From NCBI RefSeq assembly GCF_009363795.1, contig NZ_CP045420.1, forward strand, positions 2,275,001 through 2,339,000: DNA of 64,000 bases, given 5' to 3'. The stretch comes from Palleronia sp. THAF1 (GTDB lineage: Bacteria > Pseudomonadota > Alphaproteobacteria > Rhodobacterales > Rhodobacteraceae). Both the position numbers and the translations under genes were made by a program. The notes under the pieces are model-generated. The model ran no database searches. It was not told where the DNA came from and was given only the letters and a program-made list of their open reading frames with translations. How positions within the stretch are numbered: the stretch's first letter is position 1; each line of letters begins with the position of its first letter. Shown here piece by piece: positions 9,029 through 17,571 of the stretch.

Positions 9029-10132
9029 ATGCCCGCATTGTCCCTGTCCCGCCGCCTGCGCCGCACGCCGTTTTCCGAGGGGGTCGAGGCGCAGGGCGTC
9101 ACGGCCTACACCGTCTATAACCACATGCTGCTGCCTACGGTGTTCCGTTCGGTCACAGAGGACTACCGCCACCTCAAGGAAGCGGTGCAGGTCTGGGATG
9201 TGGCGTGCGAGCGTCAGGTCGAGTTGCGCGGCCCCGATGCGGGCCGGTTGATGCAAATGCTGACCCCGCGTGACCTGCGCGGCGTGCTGCCCGGACAGTG
9301 CCTATATGTGCCCATCGTGGACGAAACCGGTGGGATGCTGAACGATCCGGTGGCTTTGAAGCTGGCCGAGGACCGCTGGTGGATCTCCATCGCCGACAGC
9401 GATCTGCTGTATTGGGTCAAGGGCATCGCTTACGGCTACCGGTTGGATGTACTGGTGGACGAACCCGACATCTCTCCGCTCGCAATCCAAGGCCCGAAGG
9501 CCGACGACCTGATGGCCGCCGTATTCGGTGACAGCGTGCGCAACCTCCGCTTCTTCCGCTTCGGCCACTTCGATTTCAACGGGCGCGACACGATCATCGC
9601 GCGGTCTGGCTACTCCAAACAGGGTGGGTTCGAGATCTACCACGACGGCACCGACTTCGGCATGGAGTTGTGGAACGCGCTGTTCGAGGCGGGCAAATCC
9701 ATGGATGTCCGCGCTGGCTGCCCCAACCTGATCGAACGGATCGAGGGGGGCCTGCTGTCCTACGGTAACGACATGACCGACGACCACACGCCCCACGAAT
9801 GCGGCTTGGGCCGCTTTTGCGACACGCAGACGGCCATCGGCTGCATCGGACGCGACGCGCTGCTGCGGGTAGCCAAAGAAGGACCCGTACAGCAAATCCG
9901 CGCGATCTCTATCGACGGCGCGCCGGTGCAAAGCTGCGACCGCTGGTGGCCGATCATGGCGAACGGAACAAAGGTGGGTCACATTTCATCCGCCGCGCAT
10001 TCGCCGGACTTCGACACCAATGTCGCCATCGGCATGGTCCGCATGACCCACTGGGACGCCGGCACGGCGGTGACGGTGAACACGCCGGACGGCCCGCGCG
10101 ACGCCCGCGTGGAAGAACACTTCTGGGCCTGA
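9029..10132 (+). CDS. dmdA: dimethylsulfoniopropionate demethylase
   Basis: 367 residues of the GcvT/aminomethyltransferase fold. DmdA transfers a methyl group from DMSP to tetrahydrofolate, giving methylmercaptopropionate. I recognise it rather than generic GcvT by the N-terminus (LRRTPFSEGVEAQGV, AYTVYNHMLLPT), the block VWDVACERQVELRGPDA and the C-terminal NVAIGMVRMTHWDAGT, which closely match the roseobacter DmdA sequence as I remember it. Length agrees with the family. A GGAGGAGA ribosome site precedes the ATG. No dmdB/C/D or DMSP lyase gene is adjacent. Confidence 0.88.
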   Translation: MPALSLSRRLRRTPFSEGVEAQGVTAYTVYNHMLLPTVFRSVTEDYRHLKEAVQVWDVACERQVELRGPDAGRLMQMLTPRDLRGVLPGQCLYVPIVDETGGMLNDPVALKLAEDRWWISIADSDLLYWVKGIAYGYRLDVLVDEPDISPLAIQGPKADDLMAAVFGDSVRNLRFFRFGHFDFNGRDTIIARSGYSKQGGFEIYHDGTDFGMELWNALFEAGKSMDVRAGCPNLIERIEGGLLSYGNDMTDDHTPHECGLGRFCDTQTAIGCIGRDALLRVAKEGPVQQIRAISIDGAPVQSCDRWWPIMANGTKVGHISSAAHSPDFDTNVAIGMVRMTHWDAGTAVTVNTPDGPRDARVEEHFWA

Positions 10133-10200
10133 CGCCACCGCTGACCTAGCGTCTGTCCCGGCGCGCCCCTATATCGGATGCGACTGTCCGGGGGCCTGCC

Positions 10201-10404
10201 ATGCCACGTCTTTTGCTGACCGCACTCGTAGCTGCCATTGCGGTGGCGCTGCTGTCTCTGGCCGTGCGCGCCGTTGGCCGCACGGCACAATCGGTGCGCG
10301 CCGCGACCGGACCACGACCGCTTGGAGAAACGCCCATGCAACGCCTGTCTTTCGTGCTTCTCTGCGCGCTGATTTTCTATGCCGCGATCTGGGGGGCTGG
10401 CTGA
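10201..10404 (+). CDS. small two-TM hypothetical membrane protein
   Basis: 67 residues with an N-terminal hydrophobic helix (about 4-22) and a second one at the C-terminus (about 48-65) separated by a basic polar linker. I do not recognise a family. Its stop overlaps the start of the XpaC-like gene (TGATG), so it is translationally coupled to the XpaC-TelA operon and is probably its first gene. Confidence 0.65.
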   Translation: MPRLLLTALVAAIAVALLSLAVRAVGRTAQSVRAATGPRPLGETPMQRLSFVLLCALIFYAAIWGAG

Positions 10405-11285
10405 TGGCCCAACGCTTCGGCGGCGCGCATTCCCCCGGTGCCGCAAAGACCGATTGGTCCCGCAAGCGCCGCAGCCGGGTTGGCGCGCGCGCGAACGCCC
10501 TGTATATCGCGCCGATCCCGCTGCTGTTCACCGCATTCGGTCAGAACCCGGCGGGGCTTGCGTTCGATCTGGCCGCGTTCTTCACCCTGATGGGGGCGGC
10601 CTACCTGACGCGCGAAGGTCTGAAGGCCCACGACGCCTACGACGCCCGCACCACAGCCCGCCGCCCCGCGATCCCGCGCAAGATGCTGGGTGCCGCGCTG
10701 ACCGGCGCGGGCCTTCTACTGGCGGGGCTGCCATCTCTCGGTGGCGGCATCATCCTCGCCATCCTCGGCACCGCTTTGCACGTGGCCGCCTTCGGCATAG
10801 ACCCCTTGCGCAACAAGATGCCCGGCGGCGCACCGGCGTGGCAGTCCGAGCGTGTGGCGGCTGCCGTTGACGAAGCCGAGCGCCATTTGGCGGACATGCG
10901 CACCGCCATCGCAGGCACCGGCGACCGCCCGCTTCTGATCCGCACCGACAGTTTCGCCGAAACCGCGCGCGGTCTGTTCCGGCGGGTCGAACAAGACCCC
11001 CGCGATCTGGCGCAGGCGCGTCGATGGCTCGGCGTTTATCTGCTGGGTGCAAAGGACGCTGCGCAGAAATACGCCGCCTTGGCCGCCCGCAGCGATGCAA
11101 AAACAGCGCGGACTGAGTTCATGACGCTGCTCAACGACCTTGAACAAGGCTTTGCACGGCGTACAGAGACGATGCTGCTTGACGACCGCTCTGATCTTGA
11201 CGTCGAGATCGAGGTGCTGCGCGAACGGCTGGACCGAGAGGGTCTGGCCATGGCGAGCGATGACCTGGGGGACAAGAACCGATGA
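10404..11285 (+). CDS. XpaC-like (5-bromo-4-chloroindolyl phosphate hydrolysis) family protein
   Basis: 293 residues. Two hydrophobic stretches lie at about 30-65 (ALYIAPIPLLFTAFG and an adjacent helix) and two more at about 90-125; the remainder is helical and charged, with the AxxFAETARGLFRRVEQDP and ARRWLGVYLLGAKDA segments expected of the XpaC family. The partner gene telA follows with an ATGA overlap, the arrangement in which XpaC proteins are generally found. The biochemical activity of the family is not established; the name comes from a hydrolysis phenotype in Bacillus. Confidence 0.8.
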   Translation: MAQRFGGAHSPGAAKTDWSRKRRSRVGARANALYIAPIPLLFTAFGQNPAGLAFDLAAFFTLMGAAYLTREGLKAHDAYDARTTARRPAIPRKMLGAALTGAGLLLAGLPSLGGGIILAILGTALHVAAFGIDPLRNKMPGGAPAWQSERVAAAVDEAERHLADMRTAIAGTGDRPLLIRTDSFAETARGLFRRVEQDPRDLAQARRWLGVYLLGAKDAAQKYAALAARSDAKTARTEFMTLLNDLEQGFARRTETMLLDDRSDLDVEIEVLRERLDREGLAMASDDLGDKNR

Positions 11286-12430
11286 CCGATACCAAGACCG
11301 ACCTGACAGCAGAGATCGAAGCCGTCACGGGCACGCCGCAGCCCGCCAACGAAGTGACGGACTACGATCAGTCCACCGGCGACACGCGCGCCGCCATCGA
11401 ACAGCGCATGGCGCAGATCCAGATGGACGACACCGGCTCTATCATCGGGTTCGGGTCGGCTGCGCAGGAAGAGCTGCAGCAGATCAGCCAGTCGATGCTG
11501 AAGGACGTGAAGAACAAGGACATCGGGCCCGCCGGTGACAGCCTGCGTGGCATGGTCTCTGCCCTGCGCGGCTTTTCCGTGTCCGAGCTTGACCTCAGCC
11601 GCAAGCGCACCTTCTTCGACCGCATCCTTGGCCGCGCCGCCCCCATCAGCAAGTTCATGGCAAAGTACGAAGACGTGCAGGCCCAGATCGACGACATCAC
11701 CACCCAGCTTCACGCCCACGAGCATCAGCTGCTGAAAGACGTGAAGTCGCTGGACCTGCTCTATGAAAAGACCCTCGCCTTCTACGACGAGCTGGCGCTG
11801 TACATTGCCGCCGGAGAGGAAAAGCTGCGCCGCCTGGATGCCGAAGATATCCCCGCGCTGGAGGCCAAGGCCACCGATGGTCAGGGCGACGATGTCATCG
11901 ACAGCCAGCAGCTGCGCGACCTGCGCGCCGCCCGCGACGATCTGGAACGCCGCGTCCATGATCTGCGCCTGACGCGGCAGGTAACGATGCAGTCCCTGCC
12001 CTCGATCCGGCTGGTGCAGGAGAACGACAAATCGCTGGTGATGAAGATCAACTCCACACTCGTGAACACCGTGCCGCTGTGGGAAACGCAGTTGGCGCAG
12101 GCCGTCACGATCCAGCGCTCTGAAGACGCCGCGGATGCGGTAAAGTCGGCCAACGACCTGACCAACGATCTGCTGACCTCGAACGCCAAGAACCTCCGCG
12201 AAGCCAATGCGAAGGTCCGCACGCAGGTGGAGCGTGGCGTGTTCGACATCGACGCTGTGAAGCAGGCCAATGCAGAGCTGATCGCCACCATCGAGGAATC
12301 GCTGCAGATCGCCGATCAGGGCAAGGCCGCACGCAATCAGGCCGAAGGTGAGTTGCAGAAAATGGAGGCCGAGCTGAAGGACACGCTGGCCGCCGCGAAA
12401 TCCCGCAAGCACGTTCCGGCGCAGGGCTGA
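11282..12430 (+). CDS. telA: toxic anion resistance protein, TelA family
   Basis: 382 residues, soluble, almost wholly helical with long heptad-like stretches. TelA-family features are IGFGSAAQEELQQISQSML near residue 55, the LLGRAAPISKFMAKYEDVQAQID-like region, and a C-terminal block with SAKNLREANAKVRTQVERGVFDI and KQANAELIATIEESLQI. Members are linked to tellurite and other toxic anion or cell-envelope stress resistance, but no reaction is known. It overlaps the XpaC-like gene by four bases and is followed directly by a lipoprotein gene. Confidence 0.88.
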   Translation: MTDTKTDLTAEIEAVTGTPQPANEVTDYDQSTGDTRAAIEQRMAQIQMDDTGSIIGFGSAAQEELQQISQSMLKDVKNKDIGPAGDSLRGMVSALRGFSVSELDLSRKRTFFDRILGRAAPISKFMAKYEDVQAQIDDITTQLHAHEHQLLKDVKSLDLLYEKTLAFYDELALYIAAGEEKLRRLDAEDIPALEAKATDGQGDDVIDSQQLRDLRAARDDLERRVHDLRLTRQVTMQSLPSIRLVQENDKSLVMKINSTLVNTVPLWETQLAQAVTIQRSEDAADAVKSANDLTNDLLTSNAKNLREANAKVRTQVERGVFDIDAVKQANAELIATIEESLQIADQGKAARNQAEGELQKMEAELKDTLAAAKSRKHVPAQG

Positions 12431-12431
12431 C

Positions 12432-13385
12432 TTGCGCACAGCCTTCGCCCTTTTAACGCTGGCGCTGCTGGCGTCCTGCGCCCAGCGCCAGCCGGTCGAG
12501 CCGGTGCCCGTACCACAGCCTCGGCCCGAACAGCCTATGGCGATGACAGCGCCGCTGCCGCCACGTCCGCCGACGCGCGGGCCCGATAGCGCGGCGCTTT
12601 CGGCCTTCTACGCGCAGGTCGAAGAGCGTCTGCTGACCCGCGGCCTTCTGCGCCGCGACGGTGGTGGCCCCGATACACCCTACGACGCAGATCGGCTGGC
12701 CGACACCTTCCTGCGGTTGGCATTTTATGAGGAATACGCCGCCGGATCAGGTGTGCTCGTCGCACAGGAAACGGAATCGCAGCTGCACCGCTGGACCGCC
12801 CCGGTGCGGATCGAAACCCGCTTCGGAGATAGCGTTCCGCAGGCCCAGCGCACCCGCGACGGCAACGACGTGACCGCCTTCGCCCGCCGTCTAGCGCGCG
12901 CGACAAACCACCCCGTCGGGACGACCGCGTCGGGGGGCAACTTCATCGTTTACATCGTAAACGAACAGGAACGCCGCGCCCTTGGTCCTGCGTTGCGTCG
13001 CTTGGCCCCCGGCTTGTCGGACACCGAACTGTCGTCTGTTCTGAACCTTCCCCGCTCCAGCTACTGCATCGTCTTCGCCATCGATGCGGGCGACAACGGC
13101 CAGTACAACCGTGCCGTCGCGCTAATCCGCGCCGAGCATCCCGACCTTCTGCGCCTGTCCTGCATCCACGAGGAAGTCGCCCAAGGCCTCGGCCTTGCCA
13201 ACGACAGCCCCCGCGCGCGCCCGTCCATCTTCAACGATGACGAGGAATTCGCGTTGCTGACAACCATGGATGAGCAGCTTCTGCGCATCCTTTATGATCC
13301 CCGCCTGACCCCCGGCATGTCCCTGACCGCCGCCACCCCCATCGTGCGGCGCATCGCGGCAGAGATCATAGGCGGCCCAAGCTGA
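12432..13385 (+). CDS. lipoprotein, DUF2927-like
   Basis: 317 residues starting at a TTG one base after the telA stop codon. A lipoprotein signal ends in LLASC at about residue 16, followed by a Pro-rich linker (QPVEPVPVPQPRPEQP) and a folded domain. I associate the domain (NFIVYIVNEQERR, SSYCIVFAIDAG, IHEEVAQGLGLAND) with DUF2927, which contains a zincin-like HEEVAQGLGL segment. An HExxQxxG-type metallopeptidase activity is therefore conceivable but untested. It is coupled to telA. Confidence 0.75.
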   Translation: MRTAFALLTLALLASCAQRQPVEPVPVPQPRPEQPMAMTAPLPPRPPTRGPDSAALSAFYAQVEERLLTRGLLRRDGGGPDTPYDADRLADTFLRLAFYEEYAAGSGVLVAQETESQLHRWTAPVRIETRFGDSVPQAQRTRDGNDVTAFARRLARATNHPVGTTASGGNFIVYIVNEQERRALGPALRRLAPGLSDTELSSVLNLPRSSYCIVFAIDAGDNGQYNRAVALIRAEHPDLLRLSCIHEEVAQGLGLANDSPRARPSIFNDDEEFALLTTMDEQLLRILYDPRLTPGMSLTAATPIVRRIAAEIIGGPS

Positions 13386-13424
13386 TCGCGGCCCTGCTTC
13401 ATCGTTCCTGAAATATCTCGGAGT

Positions 13425-13441
13425 TCGAGGCAGAGCCTCGA
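13425..13441. repeat. short inverted repeat between DUF2927 lipoprotein and SPFH genes
   Basis: TCGAGGC-AGA-GCCTCGA, a 7-bp stem with 3-nt loop, preceded by the AT-rich AAATATCTCGG. There is no T-tract. It has the look of a small dispersed intergenic repeat of the kind common in Rhodobacteraceae, or a weak terminator for the upstream operon. Confidence 0.4.
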
Positions 13442-13505
13442 TCCGTGCTTAGCAAACCGCGACACACCCGCTATAAGGGCGGCGCACGACTAACCGGAGC
13501 CGCCC

Positions 13506-14597
13506 ATGTCCATCTTCGACTTCCTTTCGGGTCAGTTCATCGACGTCATCCACTGGACCGATGACCGGCAGGACCGCATGGTCTGGCGGTTCGAACGTCA
13601 CGGGCATGAGATCAAGTACGGTGCCAAGCTGACCGTCCGCGAAGGACAGGCCGCCGTCTTCGTGCACGAAGGCCAGTTGGCCGATGTCTTCACCCCCGGC
13701 CTCTACCTGCTGGAGACGAACAACCTGCCGATCCTGACGACCCTCCAGCACTGGGACCACGGCTTCCGCTCGCCCTTCAAATCGGAAATCTATTTCGTCA
13801 ACACGACGCGCTTCACCGATCTGAAGTGGGGCACCAAAAATCCGGTCATGCTCCGCGATCCGGAGTTCGGTCCCACCCGCGTGCGCGCCTTCGGCACCTA
13901 CGCCGTCAAGGTCGCCGATCCCGCGCTGTTCCTGACAGAGATCGTGGGCACCGACGGTGAGTTCACCGCCGATGAAATTACCTTTCAAATTCGCAACGTC
14001 ATCGTACAAGAGGCGTCCCGCACGCTGGCCGCCAGCGGCATCCCGGTGCTCGACATGGCCGCCAACACCGCCGATCTGGGCAAGCTGATCGCCAGTGAGA
14101 TCAGCAAGACGGTCGCCGCCTACGGCCTGTCGATCCCCGAACTCTATATCGAAAACATCTCGCTGCCCGCAGCGGTCGAGGCAGCGCTGGACAAGCGCAC
14201 CTCCATGGGGGTCGTCGGCGATCTGGGTCGGTTCACACAGTATCAGGCGGCAGAGGCTTTGACGGCCGAGGGCTCCACCGCCGGTGCCGCGTTGGGCACG
14301 GGTTTCGGTGCGGGCATGGGGATGCAGATGGGGGGCATGACCATGGGGCCATGGGGCCAGCGACCTGCCGCACCGCCTCCGCCGCCGCCGGTAGAGCATG
14401 TCTGGCATATCGCCAAGGATGGCGCGACGACTGGCCCGTTCTCCACCGCACGGCTTGGACGTATGGCGACCGACGGCGACCTGACCCGCGACAGCCTTGT
14501 CTGGACGCAAGGACAGGACGGCTGGATGCGGGCAGAGGACGTGCCCGATCTGACGCGTCTGTTCACGGTGATGCCGCCGCCCCCGCCGAGCGCATGA
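13506..14597 (+). CDS. SPFH-domain protein with C-terminal GYF_2 domain
   Basis: 363 residues. The N-terminal two thirds resemble the YdjI/virion-core-like SPFH branch (MSIFDFLSGQFIDVIHW, VREGQAAVFVHEGQL, FTPGLYLLETNNLP, then a long helical arm ending TSMGVVGDLGRFTQYQAAEA). A Gly/Met-rich linker (about 265-295) with poly-Pro leads to a GYF_2-type domain (VWHIAKDGATTGPFS, WTQGQDGWMRAEDV). In Bacillus subtilis the related YdjI works with the zinc-ribbon proteins YdjG/YdjH in recruiting PspA to stressed membrane; a comparable role here is inferred from the zinc-ribbon genes downstream. Confidence 0.85.
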   Translation: MSIFDFLSGQFIDVIHWTDDRQDRMVWRFERHGHEIKYGAKLTVREGQAAVFVHEGQLADVFTPGLYLLETNNLPILTTLQHWDHGFRSPFKSEIYFVNTTRFTDLKWGTKNPVMLRDPEFGPTRVRAFGTYAVKVADPALFLTEIVGTDGEFTADEITFQIRNVIVQEASRTLAASGIPVLDMAANTADLGKLIASEISKTVAAYGLSIPELYIENISLPAAVEAALDKRTSMGVVGDLGRFTQYQAAEALTAEGSTAGAALGTGFGAGMGMQMGGMTMGPWGQRPAAPPPPPPVEHVWHIAKDGATTGPFSTARLGRMATDGDLTRDSLVWTQGQDGWMRAEDVPDLTRLFTVMPPPPPSA

Positions 14598-14932
14598 TCG
14601 AAGGCCATTGCGATTGCGGCGGCGTGGCAGTGCGGCTTGCGAAAGCGCCGAACCGCATCAATGCCTGCCCCTGCGGCTACTGCCGCCAGATCGGCGCGCA
14701 ATGGTCCTACTTCAAGCCCGCAAATGTCACCGTCACGGGACAGACGCACGGATATACGCGCGCCGCACACAGGATCGATTTCCGCCGCTGCGCGACCTGC
14801 GGCACCCTGATCTGCTGGCAACCGCGCGGCGGGGATATGTCGGTCATGGGCGTTCACATGCTGCTCTTTCCCGAAAAGCTACGTGCCGGTATTCCGCTGA
14901 CAGGCGATCCGCTTTGGGACGGGGCCAAGTGA
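14594..14932 (+). CDS. GFA (glutathione-dependent formaldehyde-activating-like) zinc protein
   Basis: 112 residues; the ATG overlaps the preceding stop (ATGA). Cysteine spacing is CDCGG near the N-terminus, CPCGYCR near residue 31 and CATCGT near residue 70, the zinc-ligand pattern of the GFA/CENP-V fold. Members were first described as glutathione S-(hydroxymethyl) transferring, but most have unknown function and the reaction cannot be assigned. Confidence 0.85.
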   Translation: MIEGHCDCGGVAVRLAKAPNRINACPCGYCRQIGAQWSYFKPANVTVTGQTHGYTRAAHRIDFRRCATCGTLICWQPRGGDMSVMGVHMLLFPEKLRAGIPLTGDPLWDGAK

Positions 14933-14947
14933 AACTAATTCGCCCGA

Positions 14948-15520
14948 ATGACCGTGCCTGAAACCATGACCGGATCGCTTTACAAACGCTTGCCTGCCCG
15001 CCGCACATGGTTGCGCGCGTTGCATCTGTTCATGATCCCGCTGTTCATCTGGTTCCTGTTCATCACACCCGACGTGGTCGTGCCGTTTGGCCCCCGCGCG
15101 TTCCAGTTCCATTCGATCCTGGCGTTGATTTTCGTTACCGGCATCCTGATCTGGTACGCCGACTACCTGCGCCGCGGGCTGGCGGGACGCCCCGGCCCCA
15201 AGCTGCCCCGCTGGGGGCGCATCCTGCACCGCACGCTGCACCTGACGCTGATCTGGGGTCTGTTCTTCGTGGCCCTGTCGGGCTTTCTGCTAGGGCTGAC
15301 CTCTGACCGCATGCTGAAAGCGGGCGGCTTCTTGCCGATCGCTCCGCCCATGGACATGCCGACGCTGAATTACTGGATCGGAAAGTTTCATACGTTCGAG
15401 TACTACACGCTCGGCGTCATCGCCTTGGTCCACGCGCTGTTTCACATCTGGCGGCACTGGAAACTGCGAGACAATGCGTTGCGGATCATGGCCCCGAAGG
15501 CGCTGCACCGCTATCTGTAG
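14948..15520 (+). CDS. b-type cytochrome (cytochrome b561/b6-like membrane protein)
   Basis: 190 residues with four hydrophobic helices (about 26-44, 55-75, 98-116, 145-165). Histidines suitable for haem b ligation lie in or near the helices: RALHLFMIP, FQFHSILAL, ILHRTLHLTLI and ALVHALFHIWRH. This fits a YceJ/cytochrome b561-like quinol or periplasmic redox protein. Its place between GFA and zinc-ribbon genes gives no clear partner. An in-frame ATG seven codons downstream is an alternative start. Confidence 0.8.
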   Translation: MTVPETMTGSLYKRLPARRTWLRALHLFMIPLFIWFLFITPDVVVPFGPRAFQFHSILALIFVTGILIWYADYLRRGLAGRPGPKLPRWGRILHRTLHLTLIWGLFFVALSGFLLGLTSDRMLKAGGFLPIAPPMDMPTLNYWIGKFHTFEYYTLGVIALVHALFHIWRHWKLRDNALRIMAPKALHRYL

Positions 15521-15523
15521 CGC

Positions 15524-16603
15524 ATGAGCGCCGAACCACCCCTCGATCATCGTTTCCCCTGCCCCAACTGCGGCGCGGACCTGCGGTTTTCCCCGCAAAC
15601 GGGCGCGCTGACCTGCGACTTCTGCGGGCATGAAGAAGCGACGTCGATCATCGCGGCCCCCGACGCGATCCAGGAACTGGACTTCGCCGCCGCCGTTGCC
15701 AAACGCTTGCCAGACGCGCAGATGGAAGAGACGCGCGTTTCGCGCTGCCCGAACTGCGGCGCAGAGGTCGAGTTCGACGCCGACATCCACGCCACCGATT
15801 GCCCGTTCTGCGCGACGCCCGTGGTGACGGACACCGGCATTCACCGCCACATCAAGCCCGCCGGGCTGATCCGTTTCCGGGTTGCCGAGGATGCCGCGCA
15901 TTCCGCTTTGGCCGACTGGCTGAAGGGCCTGTGGTTCGCGCCGAATGGCCTGACCCGCTATGCCCGCAAGGGGCGTCGGATGACGGGCGTCTACCTGCCC
16001 TACTGGACGTTCGACGCGCGCACCCGCTCTCGGTATCGGGGTATGCGGGGACGTATCCACCGGACCACCCGGCGCGGGGCGGACGGCAAGATGCACTCCG
16101 ACACCACGATCCGCTGGTCGCCCGCCTCCGGCACCGTTGCGCGGGATTTCGACGACGTGCTGGTACTGGCCTCAAAATCGCTTCCCGGCGCAACGGTCGA
16201 CGCGCTAGAGCCGTGGCACATGAGTGACCTTGTGCCCTACTCCCCCGATTTTCTGGCGGGCTTCCGGGCAGAGGGCTACGGGATACCGCTGGAAGACGGG
16301 CGAGAGATCGCGCGCGCCAAGATGGATGCCGCGATTCAGCGCGACGTGCGCATGGACATCGGCGGCGACCGCCAGCGCATCGACGCGATCCAGACGCAAG
16401 TGACCGATGTGACGTTCAAGCACATCCTGCTGCCCCTATGGCTGGCCGCCTTCACATACGGCGGCAAAAGCTACCGCGTCGTGGTGAACGCGCAGACCGG
16501 CCGCGTGACCGGCGAACGGCCCTACTCCAAATGGAAGATCGCTTTTGCCGTGTTGGTCGCTCTGATCGTAGCGGGAATCGGGGCTTATTTCGGTGGACGT
16601 TGA
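15524..16603 (+). CDS. TFIIB-type zinc-ribbon membrane protein (YdjG-like)
   Basis: 359 residues. Two CxxC-CxxC zinc ribbons lie at the N-terminus (CPNCGADL...CDFCGHEE and CPNCGAEV...CPFCATPV), then a conserved body with GRRMTGVYLPYWTFDART, DVLVLASKSLPG, and HILLPLWLAAFTYGGKSYRVVVNAQTGRV split across the C-terminal third. A single TM helix closes the protein (AFAVLVALIVAGIGAYF). It starts 3 bp after the cytochrome gene. Such proteins co-occur with SPFH proteins of the YdjI type in membrane-stress modules; biochemical function is unknown. Confidence 0.82.
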   Translation: MSAEPPLDHRFPCPNCGADLRFSPQTGALTCDFCGHEEATSIIAAPDAIQELDFAAAVAKRLPDAQMEETRVSRCPNCGAEVEFDADIHATDCPFCATPVVTDTGIHRHIKPAGLIRFRVAEDAAHSALADWLKGLWFAPNGLTRYARKGRRMTGVYLPYWTFDARTRSRYRGMRGRIHRTTRRGADGKMHSDTTIRWSPASGTVARDFDDVLVLASKSLPGATVDALEPWHMSDLVPYSPDFLAGFRAEGYGIPLEDGREIARAKMDAAIQRDVRMDIGGDRQRIDAIQTQVTDVTFKHILLPLWLAAFTYGGKSYRVVVNAQTGRVTGERPYSKWKIAFAVLVALIVAGIGAYFGGR

Positions 16604-17558
16604 GACCCTCAGCCCCTGCCCATCGTGTGGCGGCACGCTGGCGATCGATCCGGGCCATGACACCATCCGATGCACCCACTGCGCGACGCGCCACCTGCCC
16701 GAAGGGATGGAGGTCACCACCGCGCGGGGCTGTGCCGCCTGCGGCGCGCGTATCGCGGTCAACCCGCAGATCATGGCCGCCGCTTGCCCCTTCTGCGCCA
16801 GCCCCTTCACCGTTCTAGCCACACAGGACCGGCACCCGGAACCCGATTTCGTCGTGCCTTTCGCGGTGACCGAGACGCAGGCGCGCGCCCAAATCCGTCA
16901 CTGGCTGTCCAAGCAGTGGCTCGCCCCTGCCGGTCTGCGCAGATCCGCGCTGTCGGGCGATGCGCTGCATGGGATGTACCTGCCCTATTAAAAGATGATC
17001 GGAGAGCTTCGTGCCGAACAGGTCAGGGTCTTCGCCAAAAAAACCGTTTGGGTTGATACCGATGCGGACTGGCCGCCGCCCACGCGCTGGGAACACAGAG
17101 AGCCGATGGATGCCTTGGTCGAAGGTTCGGACACCCTGCCCAGCTACGTCAGGCGGGCGCTGTCGGGCTGGGACCTGTCGACCGCTGCACCCTACGGTCC
17201 CGCACGTTTATCGGGCACGTTGGCCGAGATCGCCAGCCTGTCCTATGGCACGGCCCGCGCACGTGTTCTGGGCTTGAACCGTGGCAGGGTCGAAGAAGCC
17301 GCACCGCGACCGGAACTGAGCAAAGCTCCCAGCTTTCGCAGCGGCATTCGGGTCGATCACTGCGGCCTGTTCCTGATGCCCATCTGGCTGTCTGCTTACC
17401 GATGGCGCGGACAGGTCTATCATGTCGCCGTGCATGGCCAGAACGGCACTGTGGTAGGACAGAGGCCATTGTCGCGCTTTCGGTTCTGGATGATGATCGC
17501 CGCTCTGGTCAGCGCCTGCACGTTCTACTACTTGATGGCGCTAACAGACATAATCTGA
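16593..17558 (+). pseudogene. second TFIIB-type zinc-ribbon protein, interrupted by an in-frame stop
   Basis: Paralogue of the preceding gene, starting at a GTG that overlaps its end by 11 bp. Residues 1-132 carry two zinc ribbons (CPSCGG...CTHCATR and CAACGAR...CPFCASP) and run to the conserved MYLPY motif. There a TAA (16989-16991) breaks the frame. The same frame continues without shift from 16992 to 17558 and contains the expected C-terminal parts (HCGLFLMPIWLSAYRWRGQ, VAVHGQNGTVVGQRPLSRF and a final TM helix). An ATG lies three bases after the stop but has no ribosome site. It is a recent nonsense mutation, a sequencing error, or less likely two split subunits. Confidence 0.75.
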
Positions 17559-17571
17559 TGCCGGAGTTCCC

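Noticed and set aside
13449-14510. 353-codon minus-strand open frame opposite the SPFH gene
   Set aside because: Shadow of the SPFH-GYF gene; no ribosome site or domain.
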